Source: Erythrobacter sp. YT30 (GTDB lineage: Bacteria; Pseudomonadota; Alphaproteobacteria; Sphingomonadales; Sphingomonadaceae). From it: DNA of 64,000 nt. Both the position numbers and the translations under genes were made by a program. The DNA lies in the NCBI RefSeq assembly GCF_001542875.1, contig NZ_LMAF01000002.1, positions 124,001 to 188,000 of the forward strand, given 5' to 3'. Position 1 is the first letter of the stretch. The number at the start of each line of letters is the position of its first letter. The notes beneath the pieces are model-generated. The model saw only the letters and a list, made by a program, of their open reading frames with translations, had not been told where the DNA came from and made no database searches. Below, one piece after another: positions 24,514 through 33,844 of the stretch.

Positions 24514-27009
24514 TTAGAACCCAGCCGACAACACCACGCCAAATCTACGTCCAGGACGCAGGCCTGCAATGAAGCTGCGGCGGAAATTCACGTCCGCATC
24601 AGCATAGCGGATGATCTGCTGCACGGCATCCTCATCGAACAGATTGTTGACGTATAGCTGGATGCGGAACCGATCGTTCTCAAGGCCGAGCCTTGCATCA
24701 ACCTCAGTCGCAGAGCCCGTCTCTGCCAAATTGTGAACCTGGGCAAAGCTGGACGATGTGTAAGTGATGTTTGCGCCCATGAAGACATCCCACGTGCCCC
24801 CGCCAATCTCTGTCGCAGAGCGGTAATTGACGTCGGCAAAAATGCGGTGCTTGGGCGCACGCGGTATGGCCTTGCCTTCGATAGAGCCGAAGAGACTCTG
24901 GCAACCTGAAACGTCCGGGAATTGGTCCCCAGTCGAGCAATTGACCAAGCCATCATCAGCGACATCGTTCAGCACGCCTTGGTTTTCATCGAAGCCGCTC
25001 GTGAATTCGGTATCGGCAAGCGCATAGTTCGCCGTCAGCGTAAGGCCCGGTGAAAGCTCCCCGATGAGCTCAGCTTCGATCCCGAAAACCTCGGCATCGC
25101 CCGCATTCACCACAGCGCTCACTTGGTTTGGCGGATCAGAAATGTTCTGCGTCAGCTGATAACCTTCGATGTCGGTATAGAAACCGGCGATATTGAAGAT
25201 CACGCGGCCATCGGCAAACGTGTTCTTAAAGCCGAGTTCGTAGCCGGTGTTCTCTTCTTCCTGAAACGTGCCCGCACCAGCGTTTCGCGCATTCACGCCG
25301 TTGAAACCACCTGGCTTTTGGCCCTGGGCGAAGATCGCGTAAAGCAGATTGTCGGGAGCAAATTTCCAGTCAAAGGTCACGCGAGGTGAGAATTTGGTGA
25401 ACTTCGCGCGGAAATCCTCGCCCGGCGGACGCATGTCACCCTCGTCGAAGTCGAACAGTGTCTGTTCGATGGTCTCTTCGGCGTAACGCGCTTCGATCCC
25501 AAGATTGATGTCTGGCGTAATATGCCAGTTGATCGCACCGAAGATCGCAATGTTCTCAATAGTTGAGAGGTTCTCACTACGGTCATTGGGTGTCGACGGG
25601 CCAAAGAATGGGGCAACGCTGCCGCAGATTGGGTTTGCCGCGCATAGAGCATTCTCAGCCGCGATGGCAGCACCAAAGCTCGCGCCTGCGCGCGCAGCGG
25701 CGTCTGCCGGCACTTCGCGGATGGTGAAGTTGTCATCGCTCTGATCGAAGTAGTATCCGCCAAGGATGAAATCGAAAGCGTCGCTTTCATACTGCAGGCG
25801 CAATTCTTGCGACCAATCTTCGGTTTCGTTGCGATTGGCGAAGCTGAAGTCGACCGTGGTACCGACAAAGCCAAACGGGAAGATTGGTCCTGCCGGTCCA
25901 AATCCAATCGGTGCGCCTGCAGGGAAGCGCGCGAACACGGCCGTCTGGAAGCTGTTCGGCCCGTAATCGCCATCTGTTAGCAATGTCTCTTCGCGATTGT
26001 TGTAGCCAGTCAGCGAGATGAGTTGGAGTTCATCGCTGATGTCGTATTCCATCCGGAACGAGACATTGTAGGTGTCCGCTTCGAGCCCGACGTCTTCAGG
26101 GTCTGAGAATTGCCGAGAGAAATCGGTATTGAGTTCGCCTGGCTGGATTACGCCGCAGAAATAGCGCCCTCCCCCGCCATACAGCGAGCCATTATCGAAC
26201 AGGCAGTTGTTCTGCTCGGTCCCTTGCGCGAAGATGGCCGGCTGGCCGTCATCGGTGCGGTTGTAATAGCCGCGCAGAGTTGCCCGGAATGGCCCGCCAT
26301 CATCGTAAGCAAGGATGCCGGAAGTAGACCATGACATTTGCTGGCCCAGCTTCTCGCCATCGAACTGGTTCGTGAACTCGCCGCCAAAGTCATAATAGCG
26401 ACCGTTCACTCCGACGGAGAACCCATTGCCGATTGGACCGCGGATACCGGCGGTCACTTCGTAACGGTCATCTTCAGCAAGGTCGGCAGTGATGCGACCT
26501 TCCCATTGATCGCCGGGAAGTTTGGAGATGATGTTGATCGCACCAGAATAGGTGTTGCGTCCATAAAGAGCGCTTTGCGGGCCTTTGACGACTTCGATGC
26601 GTTCAATCGTGTCGATGTCATAATCGGCGAGGCTGCCCGTGTAGTAGATGCCATCGATGAAGAACGCGACGCCGCTATCGCCCAGGATGTTAGCCTGACC
26701 ACGAATAACCGGGCGGTTGCCGTCACGGCCAAAACTATCATCGAAGATAAGGCCCGGCGTGATCTGGGCAATGTCGGTCAGATTGTTGAGGTTATAGCGC
26801 TCAATCGTTTCGGCTGTCGCAACAGCGACGCTGGTTGGAACCTCTTGAAGCGATTCCTCGCGGCGGCGTGCCGTAACGATAATCTCAGAGCTTTCTTCTG
26901 CGATTGTGCGAGCTTCGGCATCTTCGTCAGCGTCGGTCGCCTGCGCAAACACCGTACTCGGCGTCATCACCGTTGCAGCGAGCAATGCGCCGCGAAAAAG
27001 CATCTTCAT
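24514..27009 (-). CDS. TonB-dependent receptor, copy 1
   Basis: 831 residues, with AGGAGGGAACC ahead of the ATG. There is a signal peptide ending in VFAQ, a TonB box region EIIVTARRREESLQEVPTSV, a plug domain (about residues 50-165) with VKGPQSALYGRNTYSGAINI, and a 22-strand barrel ending in the aromatic residue F (GRRFGVVLSAGF). It imports a large or scarce substrate across the outer membrane using TonB energy. The sphingomonad-type plug (ALYGRNT..GAINI) is typical of receptors in catabolic clusters rather than siderophore uptake, although the ligand is unknown. A TTGTCCAGACAA operator lies 80 bases upstream. Confidence 0.94.
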   Translation of the reverse strand: MKMLFRGALLAATVMTPSTVFAQATDADEDAEARTIAEESSEIIVTARRREESLQEVPTSVAVATAETIERYNLNNLTDIAQITPGLIFDDSFGRDGNRPVIRGQANILGDSGVAFFIDGIYYTGSLADYDIDTIERIEVVKGPQSALYGRNTYSGAINIISKLPGDQWEGRITADLAEDDRYEVTAGIRGPIGNGFSVGVNGRYYDFGGEFTNQFDGEKLGQQMSWSTSGILAYDDGGPFRATLRGYYNRTDDGQPAIFAQGTEQNNCLFDNGSLYGGGGRYFCGVIQPGELNTDFSRQFSDPEDVGLEADTYNVSFRMEYDISDELQLISLTGYNNREETLLTDGDYGPNSFQTAVFARFPAGAPIGFGPAGPIFPFGFVGTTVDFSFANRNETEDWSQELRLQYESDAFDFILGGYYFDQSDDNFTIREVPADAAARAGASFGAAIAAENALCAANPICGSVAPFFGPSTPNDRSENLSTIENIAIFGAINWHITPDINLGIEARYAEETIEQTLFDFDEGDMRPPGEDFRAKFTKFSPRVTFDWKFAPDNLLYAIFAQGQKPGGFNGVNARNAGAGTFQEEENTGYELGFKNTFADGRVIFNIAGFYTDIEGYQLTQNISDPPNQVSAVVNAGDAEVFGIEAELIGELSPGLTLTANYALADTEFTSGFDENQGVLNDVADDGLVNCSTGDQFPDVSGCQSLFGSIEGKAIPRAPKHRIFADVNYRSATEIGGGTWDVFMGANITYTSSSFAQVHNLAETGSATEVDARLGLENDRFRIQLYVNNLFDEDAVQQIIRYADADVNFRRSFIAGLRPGRRFGVVLSAGF

Positions 27010-27088
27010 GGTTCCCTCCTATTTGTGCGCCGCGATCCCGCACGGCGCGCATTCGTCCCTGTCTCTATTTCTGACTCCTGATCAGAAT

Positions 27089-27100
27089 TTGTCCAGACAA
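27089..27100. promoter_or_regulatory. Operator 4, TTGTCCAGACAA, ahead of TonB receptor copy 1
   Basis: One central-base variant of the consensus with flanking symmetry (AATTTGTCCAGACAAATT, still palindromic outside the centre). It lies 80 bases upstream of the receptor start at 27009 on the minus strand, in a 130-base gap that contains no other gene. Confidence 0.72.
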
Positions 27101-27139
27101 ATTTGCGTCAAATCTGTGAATGACACCAAAACTGCGTTT

Positions 27140-27823
27140 TCACAGCAACGGTTTCACATTGCCCAGAAACGCCGTGATCAGGAGCAGAATATACACTGCC
27201 CAGACCCAAAGGCGCGTCTTGTCCATTGTGCGTCGCAACGGGATTTCAGTCTCATCGCTCGATCCCTGCTCCAACACAGCCGTCAATTGCGCGCCCACAG
27301 GTTTGAATGTCACGTCGATCATGATGGCGGAGACAAAAATCAATCCGAACATCAGCGCCTTCCAGGCGAGCCAGTTTGGCTCTAGCGGGGCGCCCGCAAT
27401 AAGGCTTTGCCCGCCGAGCCATAGATAGAAGCCTCCGATCAGCCAGCGCAGCCAGCCTTCGATCTTTCGATTGCGCGCCGCGCGGGGGGTCTGATCATGC
27501 TTGTGCGAATCCCAGACGAGAGCAAGCCAGAACAAGCCCACAACCCAGGCTGTAATCACCAGCCACGCCGGTACATTCCACCAGCCGCCCAAATCAACGA
27601 CACTCAATGACAGCGGAACCATCAGCGCCCAGGCGCTGCGCGGGACCATATCGATTTCGACCAGCAGCTTCAGCAACGCGATGCGCTGTTCGAGCGTGTA
27701 GTCTTCGCGCCGACGAAAGTGCTGCCCCAAAACGAACACACCCACATCGGCCCCAAGCCACAGTACGAACAGCAATAGGTGCGCATAGACCAAGGTTGGG
27801 TAGGCCAGATCAGCTAACGACAC
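27140..27823 (-). CDS. Six-helix membrane protein, paralogue of 51815-52507
   Basis: 227 residues from the GTG at 27823, with AAGGGGAA in front; an earlier start at 27937 would run back through two operators and is rejected. About six hydrophobic segments. The first is LVYAHLLLFVLWLGADVGVF, with a His in the membrane, and the last ends AFLGNVKPLL. The copy at 51815 has WVHILAMVYWLGGEWGVF and CFLGAVKPF at the matching places. The pattern of an early membrane His followed by WLG recalls haem- or copper-binding membrane proteins of the CopD/DUF2269/PuuD N-domain type, so an electron-transfer role is possible but unproven. It is divergent from TonB receptor 2 across the double operator. Confidence 0.75.
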   Translation of the reverse strand: MSLADLAYPTLVYAHLLLFVLWLGADVGVFVLGQHFRRREDYTLEQRIALLKLLVEIDMVPRSAWALMVPLSLSVVDLGGWWNVPAWLVITAWVVGLFWLALVWDSHKHDQTPRAARNRKIEGWLRWLIGGFYLWLGGQSLIAGAPLEPNWLAWKALMFGLIFVSAIMIDVTFKPVGAQLTAVLEQGSSDETEIPLRRTMDKTRLWVWAVYILLLITAFLGNVKPLL

Positions 27824-27883
27824 GAGTTCCCCTTTCGCAAAACTGTTGCAGGAATCACGCAATTTGCGACAGATTCCTTCAAT

Positions 27884-27895
27884 TTGTCCGGACAA
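27884..27895. promoter_or_regulatory. Operator 5, perfect 20-base palindrome ahead of TonB receptor 2 / membrane protein
   Basis: CAATTTGTCCGGACAAATTG is a perfect 20-base inverted repeat at 27880-27899, the most symmetric copy in the window. It lies 61 bases upstream of the membrane protein start (27823, minus strand) and 112 bases upstream of the receptor ATG at 28007. Its centre is 42 bases, almost exactly four helical turns, from operator 6. Confidence 0.82.
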
Positions 27896-27925
27896 ATTGC
27901 ACTTCTTGGCTTGACAGACAAGAGG

Positions 27926-27937
27926 TTGTCCGGACAA
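27926..27937. promoter_or_regulatory. Operator 6 overlapping the TonB receptor 2 promoter
   Basis: Exact TTGTCCGGACAA core. A TTGACA hexamer at 27911-27916 is a perfect -35 box for the receptor at 28007; with a 17-base spacer the -10 region would begin inside this operator at about 27934. A bound protein would therefore cover the RNA polymerase site. No good TATAAT is visible, so the promoter may be intrinsically weak. Confidence 0.78.
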
Positions 27938-28006
27938 ATCCGTAGTGCAGGTCGTGGGATCGATCGGTAAAGACCGCCCAACGCGTTACATAAAGGACCG
28001 CCCTAA

Positions 28007-30562
28007 ATGCACCTTTCAAGCTTCAAGAAGCTCACCCTCTCCGCCACCGTTTCTCTCGCCGCCATCGCGGCATTGCCATCGCAGGCTCTTGCGCAAGATA
28101 CGGGAGATAGCGAAGCAGAAGAAACCACCGGAGTTGGAACCATCATCGTTACCGCACAGCGGCGCGATGAAAATGTGCAAGACGTTCCGATTGCGATTTC
28201 TGCATTCAATCAGGAAGCGTTGGAAGCGCGCGGTATCGCCAACGCGCTCGAAGTTGCGCAATTCGTTCCAAACCTTGTTGGTCTCAACAACACCGGGCTT
28301 GGCACTGCGAATGCCTATTATCTTCGCGGTATCGGCAATACGGAAAGTATCGCCACCTTCGATCCGCCCATCGGCACTTATGTCGATGACATCTATCTCT
28401 CGCGTCAGAACGCCAACAACCTCTCGCTGTTTGACGTAAACCGGGTTGAAGTCCTTCGCGGTCCGCAAGGCACGCTGTTTGGCCGCAACACAACGGGCGG
28501 CGCGGTGAACGTCTACATGAACGATCCGGGCGATGAAGTCGCTGGCTTTGCCGAGATCGGATATGGTTCCTACGATCAGATCATGGGCCGCGCCTCGATC
28601 GACATTCCGCTGGCGGACAGTTTTTCGATCAAGGTTTCTGGGTATTTCCAGGATGATGATGGCTACGCGATCAACAACCTTGCTGACGATAGAACCAACG
28701 AGAACGATGGCTGGGGTGTTCGCCTTGGCCTACGCGGTGAGCTATCTGACAGTGTTACATGGAAAGGTTCGTACATCCGCACGTTCGCGGATTCGGCCAA
28801 CGTCCTGAACTTTGATTGCGACCCGACAGACCCAACCAATTGTGATGGCCGCTTTGTATCCACCGGTTTCACCGAAGACAGCAATCTCATCAGCCCGGTT
28901 TTCGGACCGCTGCTGACAGGTGACAAAGCCAATTTCGGCCTCGGCAACGAAGCCACCATGGACTTCGTCTCATCAAACCTTGAAGTCGGTATTGGCGATG
29001 ATTGGGCGGTCAACATCATCACCGGCTTTGTTGATATCAAACAGGATTTTGCGCTCGATTTTGCTGACGGCCGCGGCCTGCCCAGCGCTTCGAACCCGAT
29101 CCCTCCAGTGACGGGCTTTACCTTTGGCGGCTTCACCATCGCCAATGAAGGCAGCCACACGCAATTCACGCAAGAGATCAAGTTCACCGGCAGCATCGCC
29201 GATGGCCTGATCGACATCGTTGGCGGCGTCTTCTATTTCTACGAGGATAACCGGACCGATTTCGGCGATATCTTCTCGCTCAATTTGGGGCCCGGCGGAC
29301 CACCGCCAGATGGTTTCCCACTTTTGCTGGCTGATCGCGTGATCGACAACACAGCTGAGGCTTGGGCGGGATACGCGCAAGCTGACGTCAATCTGACCGA
29401 CAGGCTGACCGTTACTGCAGGCATTCGTTACACGGATGAAACCAAGACTTTCGAGATCAGAGACAACCGCCCACGCTTGGGCGGCGGGCTGTGTCAGGCT
29501 GCGAACCAGTTTGGACCGTCGACTTGTATCGATTCTGAAAATCTTGTCGCCGCCAATGGACGCGTGATCCCGCGTGAACAATCGGTTGATCTGTTCACAC
29601 CGCGCTTCGCCATCAACTACCAACTCGACGACATTTTGCTGTTCGCTTCGGCAACGCGCGGTTTCAAATCGGGTGGCTGGAATGCTCGCGGCACTTCGCC
29701 GGGTGAACTGCTGCCATTCGGCCCTGAGACCGCGTGGTCATACGAGGCAGGTTTCAAATCGGACCTGTTCGGCAATCTCGTCCGGCTCAACGTGACCGCG
29801 TTCTGGCTTGATGTGAGCGATTTGCAGGCGCCATCGGCGTTTATCCGCAATGATGGCAGCCTCGCCTTCCTCACCCGTAACTTTGCCGATTATGAAAACC
29901 GTGGTCTCGAGGTTGAACTCACCACTGTGCCTGTTGATGGCCTCAATCTGTTTGCCTCGCTCGGCTATCAGGATGATGAATACAACATCGATCAAAACGC
30001 ACCCGCGCTTGACGAATTTGGCGTGCAATCCGTGGCCGCGCAGCAGGCAGCGTGCCTTAGCCAGCTTGCAGCAGGTCTGATCCCCAACGTATCAGGCCCA
30101 GACAACGCGGCCGCATGCGGCGTTGGCATTGTCTCGCCGGACGGATCACTCGCAGAGCCAGTACGTACGCCGGAATTCACCATCGCGTTTGGCGGAAGCT
30201 ACGACATTGATCTTGGCGATTTCACATTCCGTCCGTTCGCCAACGCAAACTGGCGCAGCGATAGCGAGGTCGGCACAAGTGAGCTAACCCTGTTCGATCA
30301 GCCGGTTACCGGTCCCTCAGGCACGGTCTTCCCGGCCAACACGCTTGGTCTCGGCGATCCGATTGACCCTGCTTCCGGGTCCTTCAGCGAAGCCCGCTGG
30401 ATCGTCAATGGCGGGATCACGCTGGCTCATACAGGTGGTATCTCTGTCACTGCCGAATGCCGCAATTGCTTTGATGAAGAGGCCGTTGAAAGCGCGCTTG
30501 CCAACTTCAGCTATCTGAACCCACCGCGCACATGGATCGTGCGGGCAAAGTTCGACTTCTGA
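28007..30562 (+). CDS. TonB-dependent receptor, copy 2
   Basis: 851 residues. A signal peptide ends in QALAQ; a TonB box region TIIVTAQRRDENVQDVPIAI follows, then the plug domain with LRGIGNTESIATFDPPIGTYVDDIYLS (given only as location, residues 104-130) and VEVLRGPQGTLFGRNTTGGA. The barrel ends with an aromatic residue in RTWIVRAKFDF. The plug type (GPQGTLFGRNTTGGA) is the common catabolic receptor class of Sphingomonadales. It starts a long plus-strand operon (receptor, VOC, hydrolase, MFS carrier, FAD oxidase, nitrilase-like, unknown, FAD monooxygenase), so uptake and the first catabolic steps are co-expressed under operators 5 and 6. Confidence 0.95.
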   Translation: MHLSSFKKLTLSATVSLAAIAALPSQALAQDTGDSEAEETTGVGTIIVTAQRRDENVQDVPIAISAFNQEALEARGIANALEVAQFVPNLVGLNNTGLGTANAYYLRGIGNTESIATFDPPIGTYVDDIYLSRQNANNLSLFDVNRVEVLRGPQGTLFGRNTTGGAVNVYMNDPGDEVAGFAEIGYGSYDQIMGRASIDIPLADSFSIKVSGYFQDDDGYAINNLADDRTNENDGWGVRLGLRGELSDSVTWKGSYIRTFADSANVLNFDCDPTDPTNCDGRFVSTGFTEDSNLISPVFGPLLTGDKANFGLGNEATMDFVSSNLEVGIGDDWAVNIITGFVDIKQDFALDFADGRGLPSASNPIPPVTGFTFGGFTIANEGSHTQFTQEIKFTGSIADGLIDIVGGVFYFYEDNRTDFGDIFSLNLGPGGPPPDGFPLLLADRVIDNTAEAWAGYAQADVNLTDRLTVTAGIRYTDETKTFEIRDNRPRLGGGLCQAANQFGPSTCIDSENLVAANGRVIPREQSVDLFTPRFAINYQLDDILLFASATRGFKSGGWNARGTSPGELLPFGPETAWSYEAGFKSDLFGNLVRLNVTAFWLDVSDLQAPSAFIRNDGSLAFLTRNFADYENRGLEVELTTVPVDGLNLFASLGYQDDEYNIDQNAPALDEFGVQSVAAQQAACLSQLAAGLIPNVSGPDNAAACGVGIVSPDGSLAEPVRTPEFTIAFGGSYDIDLGDFTFRPFANANWRSDSEVGTSELTLFDQPVTGPSGTVFPANTLGLGDPIDPASGSFSEARWIVNGGITLAHTGGISVTAECRNCFDEEAVESALANFSYLNPPRTWIVRAKFDF

Positions 30563-30607
30563 TCAAGGGACCTGGCCGAGCACACTTTGACCAACTCAGC
30601 AGGCCTG

Positions 30608-31675
30608 ATGCGACAAATGCGAGCGGCGGCAGTGACATGGGTTGCTGCCGCCGCCAGCCTTTTTGCGAGCCCTGCCTCGGCACAATCTGATGCCCCAGCC
30701 GCCGCCGAATTCGGGGTCGGGCCATGGAGCGAAGTCGTCGTCAGTGTTACCGATCTCGATGCGAGCTCAGCATGGCTTGTCGAGGATGGCGGTTGGTCGG
30801 TTGTCTCAAGCGGCGACATTGAGCGCGCTGAGCTTGAGTATTGGTCGCTTCCCAGGGATGTGAGCGGGGCTTTCCGCAAAATCTGCGCTCCGCAATCTGA
30901 CGCCGGGTGTATTCGTTTCGTTCGCTTTGACGGTGCAGAGAATCAGCGTCCCATTCGCCTCGCGGCGCGTCCATGGGACACTGGCGGCATTTATTCCATC
31001 ATGCTGCGAACCAATGATGCGCTGGCGATGTTTGATGCGGCGATTACTCGCGGTTGGTGGGCGGAAAGCCAGCCCTACGAATTCAGCTTTGGCGGTTCCG
31101 ATCTCGTCAATGTTGTGATCCAGGGGCCGCACGGCGTGAATTACGCGATGTATCAGCGAAAAAGCCCTGAATTTACAGGCTTTCCCGTCGGCAGGCTAAG
31201 CCAGGCATTCAACACAATGCGGATGGTCAATGATCAACCAGCCAGCCTTACGTGGTATCGCGACAGACTGGGCCTTGGCGTGCTGTTCGACGCGCCCTTC
31301 ACCGATCCAGAGGCGCGGGTGAACAATTTCTCGGTGCCCGCAAACTATGCCACGCAATTGGTGCGCCGCGCTGCTGTCGTCCAGCCAATCCTGCCGGGCG
31401 AAGACGGCAGGATCGAATTGATGCAATTCGAGGGATTTGACGGCCGCGATTTCTCAGAATTCGCCTCTCCGCCCAATCTCGGTATCATTTCTGTGCGCTA
31501 TCCCGTCAAAGACTATGAGACATATCGCGCATTTATTGAGAGCGAGGGTGTCGAGATTGAGCGTTCGGCAACAGGTGCGGTGATCCCCTCTCTGGCTGGC
31601 CAAAGTGCGCGTACAAATCTGTTCGCTGTGCGCGATCCTGATGGGAATCTGACGGAGTTCTATGATGCCGAATGA
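30608..31675 (+). CDS. Exported two-domain VOC protein
   Basis: 355 residues from the ATG at 30608 (TTG 30587 and ATG 30617 are alternatives). A Sec signal (AAVTWVAAAASLFASPASAQ) is followed by two VOC modules: about residues 40-190 (WSEVVVSVTDLDASSAWLVE to GPHGVNYAMYQ) and 200-350 (MRMVNDQPASLTWYRDRLGL to DPDGNLTEFYD). VOC proteins are normally cytoplasmic; an exported two-domain form suggests a periplasmic isomerase, dioxygenase or binding protein. The ending PDGNLTEFY is the standard last strand carrying the metal-ligand Glu. It follows the receptor by about 45 bases and overlaps the next gene by a few bases. Confidence 0.8.
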   Translation: MRQMRAAAVTWVAAAASLFASPASAQSDAPAAAEFGVGPWSEVVVSVTDLDASSAWLVEDGGWSVVSSGDIERAELEYWSLPRDVSGAFRKICAPQSDAGCIRFVRFDGAENQRPIRLAARPWDTGGIYSIMLRTNDALAMFDAAITRGWWAESQPYEFSFGGSDLVNVVIQGPHGVNYAMYQRKSPEFTGFPVGRLSQAFNTMRMVNDQPASLTWYRDRLGLGVLFDAPFTDPEARVNNFSVPANYATQLVRRAAVVQPILPGEDGRIELMQFEGFDGRDFSEFASPPNLGIISVRYPVKDYETYRAFIESEGVEIERSATGAVIPSLAGQSARTNLFAVRDPDGNLTEFYDAE

Positions 31676-32558
31676 GGTCGGACTTGGCATACCGAGCAGG
31701 CGAAGTTTTATGACGGTCACGGCGGGAACCATCGCTGCAACAGCGCTTAGCGGAAGCGCGGCGAGCGCGCTTTCTGCAAAATCCCCGTCCAAGCGCGATA
31801 TCGTGCTAGTCCACGGGGCGTGGCATGGCGGGTGGTGCTGGGATCCGGTGCGCCCAATGCTGGAGGCAACGGGGCACCGCGTCTTCACCCCTACGCTCAC
31901 CGGCCTTGGTGATCGGGCGAATGAACTGACACCGCAAGTGGGCCTAGATACGCATATCAACGATGTAATCGAAACCATCATTGCCAACGAACTGACGGAC
32001 ATCGTGCTTTGCGGACACTCGTATGGCGGCATGGTGATCACCGGTGTAGCTGACGCCATGAAGTCACGTATCGGCCACATCGTCTATCTTGACGCCGCTC
32101 TTCCTCAAGATGGAAAGACCATGCTGAGTTATGGCGAGCCACGCCCGCAGGAGGCTATCGATGGTGCGATTGCAGCGATGAGCGCGATGGCACCTGACGG
32201 AGTTGGAATTGCAGTTTTCCCGCCCAGCGTGCTGGGTATTCCCGAGGATCATCCTCTCCACGATTGGGTAGCGGAGCGCCTCACCCCGCACCCGCTGAAA
32301 ACGTGGCTCGATCCGATCGCGCTTCAAAACCGTGGGCCGCAAGGCCTTGCCCGGACTTATATCCATTGCAACAGCCCTGCCCTCGCCCAAACCCAGTTCG
32401 CTTGGCTCTATGGCGAGTTGCAAAGCGATCCTGAGTGGAACACACTGTTACTTGCCACCGGGCATGATGCGATGGTGACTGATCCTGAAGGCGTTGCGAA
32501 GATACTGCTGGCCGCGGCGGCAGACGCAAACACGGGATCAACAGGAGATACGCAGTGA
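31665..32558 (+). CDS. Tat-exported alpha/beta hydrolase
   Basis: 297 residues from the second ATG at 31665, where the GGAG spacing (7 bases) is better than for 31662. A Tat motif SRRSFMTVTAG is followed by a hydrophobic stretch to about residue 37. The core begins DIVLVHGAWHGGWCWDPV, the pattern of esterase/hydroxynitrile-lyase-like hydrolases. The nucleophile is Ser119 in CGHSYGGM and the catalytic His lies in TGHDAMVTDP near the C-terminus. It should cleave an ester, amide or C-C bond in the periplasm. It overlaps the VOC gene upstream and the MFS start (GTGA) downstream, so the three are coupled. Confidence 0.88.
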   Translation: MPNEVGLGIPSRRSFMTVTAGTIAATALSGSAASALSAKSPSKRDIVLVHGAWHGGWCWDPVRPMLEATGHRVFTPTLTGLGDRANELTPQVGLDTHINDVIETIIANELTDIVLCGHSYGGMVITGVADAMKSRIGHIVYLDAALPQDGKTMLSYGEPRPQEAIDGAIAAMSAMAPDGVGIAVFPPSVLGIPEDHPLHDWVAERLTPHPLKTWLDPIALQNRGPQGLARTYIHCNSPALAQTQFAWLYGELQSDPEWNTLLLATGHDAMVTDPEGVAKILLAAAADANTGSTGDTQ

Positions 32559-33844
32559 ATTCAAGCGCCGGGGTAAAAGGAATCCAAGCAGGTGAATTTT
32601 CCAAGGGCTGGAAAGTCCTGTTGACTTGTCTTCTTGGGGTCGCTTGCGGAGCCTCCCCTTTGCCGTTCAACATCATTGGCTTGCTCTTCGATCCGCTTCA
32701 AAGCGAATTTGGATGGACACGCCTTCAAGTCAGCGCGGGTGTTACGGTTTTCGGAATAACCGCAGCGCTGCTCGCACCACTCTATGGCGCGGCTTCTGAT
32801 CGTTTTGGCGTTCGCCCGGTAACGCTTATCAGCGTTTTTCTTTTTGGCTTATCGTTTGCGGCCTTCTTCGTCATGCCTGGTTCTTTAGTCGGGTATTACA
32901 GCTTGTGGTTCATGGTCGGCCTTGTCGGAATCGGATCTACTCCAGTGACTTGGAGCCGGGCGATTAACCTCTGGTTCTTCCGCAACCGCGGCCTTGCCCT
33001 TGGCATTATGTTGCTCGGTACATCACTTGCGGCAATCGTGGTGCCAAAGCTCGCGGGCGCTGTTCTCCAAGATCAAGGCTGGCGCTACATGTTTCTTTAC
33101 ATGGCAGGACTGCCCTTGTTGGTTTCATTGCCGCTTGCCGTGTTGTTTTTCCGTGAGCCTCGTGACGCTGAACGACCGCGCGAAGTCGCTGAGCAAGGTG
33201 GGAACACAACAGGGATCGATTTTGCTACAGCCATTAAAGATCGGCGGTTTTGGCTGATATTCGCTTCCATCATGTTGATTGCCACTGCCTATGGTGGGGC
33301 GCACATTCACATGATCCCGATTGTAATGGATCATGGTTTTGGCATTGATGGCGCCACAACTGTGATGAGCTCAGTTGGGCTTGGCATTTTTGCAGGACGG
33401 ATCATTACAGGCGCGCTGCTCGATCGGTTCTGGGCAGGACATGTTGCCTTTCCACTTTTGTCTCTGCCTGCCATCGCCTGTGTGATGCTAGCCGGGCAGG
33501 ACGGCACGCTTACTGCTCTTGTCATTGCAGGCTTTATGCTCGGTTTTGCAGCAGGTGCCGAGAGTGATCTCATCGCTTATCTTACGGGACGATACTTCGG
33601 CATGGGACATTACGGCAAGATATACGGAATGCTCTACCTTCCATTTGGCCTATTTTCCGCAACATCGCCGATGATCTATGGTGGTGTTCGAGATGCGACG
33701 GGTTCTTATGATCTCATATTGTTTGTGGCGGCACCGCTTTTTATTCTTGGTGGCGCGCTGCTGCTTTTCCTTGGACGCTACCCAGAGAGCTTTCCGTCGG
33801 TCGAACCAACATCTCCCCCAACCCCCGAAATGGAGCCTGCCTGA
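32555..33844 (+). CDS. Major facilitator superfamily transporter
   Basis: 429 residues from a GTG at 32555 that overlaps the preceding stop, with AGGAG in front. About 12 membrane segments; the loop between helices 2 and 3 has YGAASDRFGVRPV, the MFS signature, and the central cytoplasmic loop carries FFREPRDAERPREVAEQ. The similarity pattern is that of monocarboxylate/oxalate-formate antiporter-like carriers (RAINLWFFRNRGLALGIMLLG). It probably moves the substrate or an acidic product across the inner membrane after outer-membrane uptake by the receptor. It is coupled by TGATG to the FAD oxidase. Confidence 0.93.
   Translation: MNSSAGVKGIQAGEFSKGWKVLLTCLLGVACGASPLPFNIIGLLFDPLQSEFGWTRLQVSAGVTVFGITAALLAPLYGAASDRFGVRPVTLISVFLFGLSFAAFFVMPGSLVGYYSLWFMVGLVGIGSTPVTWSRAINLWFFRNRGLALGIMLLGTSLAAIVVPKLAGAVLQDQGWRYMFLYMAGLPLLVSLPLAVLFFREPRDAERPREVAEQGGNTTGIDFATAIKDRRFWLIFASIMLIATAYGGAHIHMIPIVMDHGFGIDGATTVMSSVGLGIFAGRIITGALLDRFWAGHVAFPLLSLPAIACVMLAGQDGTLTALVIAGFMLGFAAGAESDLIAYLTGRYFGMGHYGKIYGMLYLPFGLFSATSPMIYGGVRDATGSYDLILFVAAPLFILGGALLLFLGRYPESFPSVEPTSPPTPEMEPA

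Noticed and set aside
27824..27937. N-terminal extension of the membrane protein through the double operator
   Set aside because: It translates the palindromes (LSGQ/MSGQ residues come from TTGTCCGGACAA). The GTG at 27823 has a strong AAGGGGAA site.
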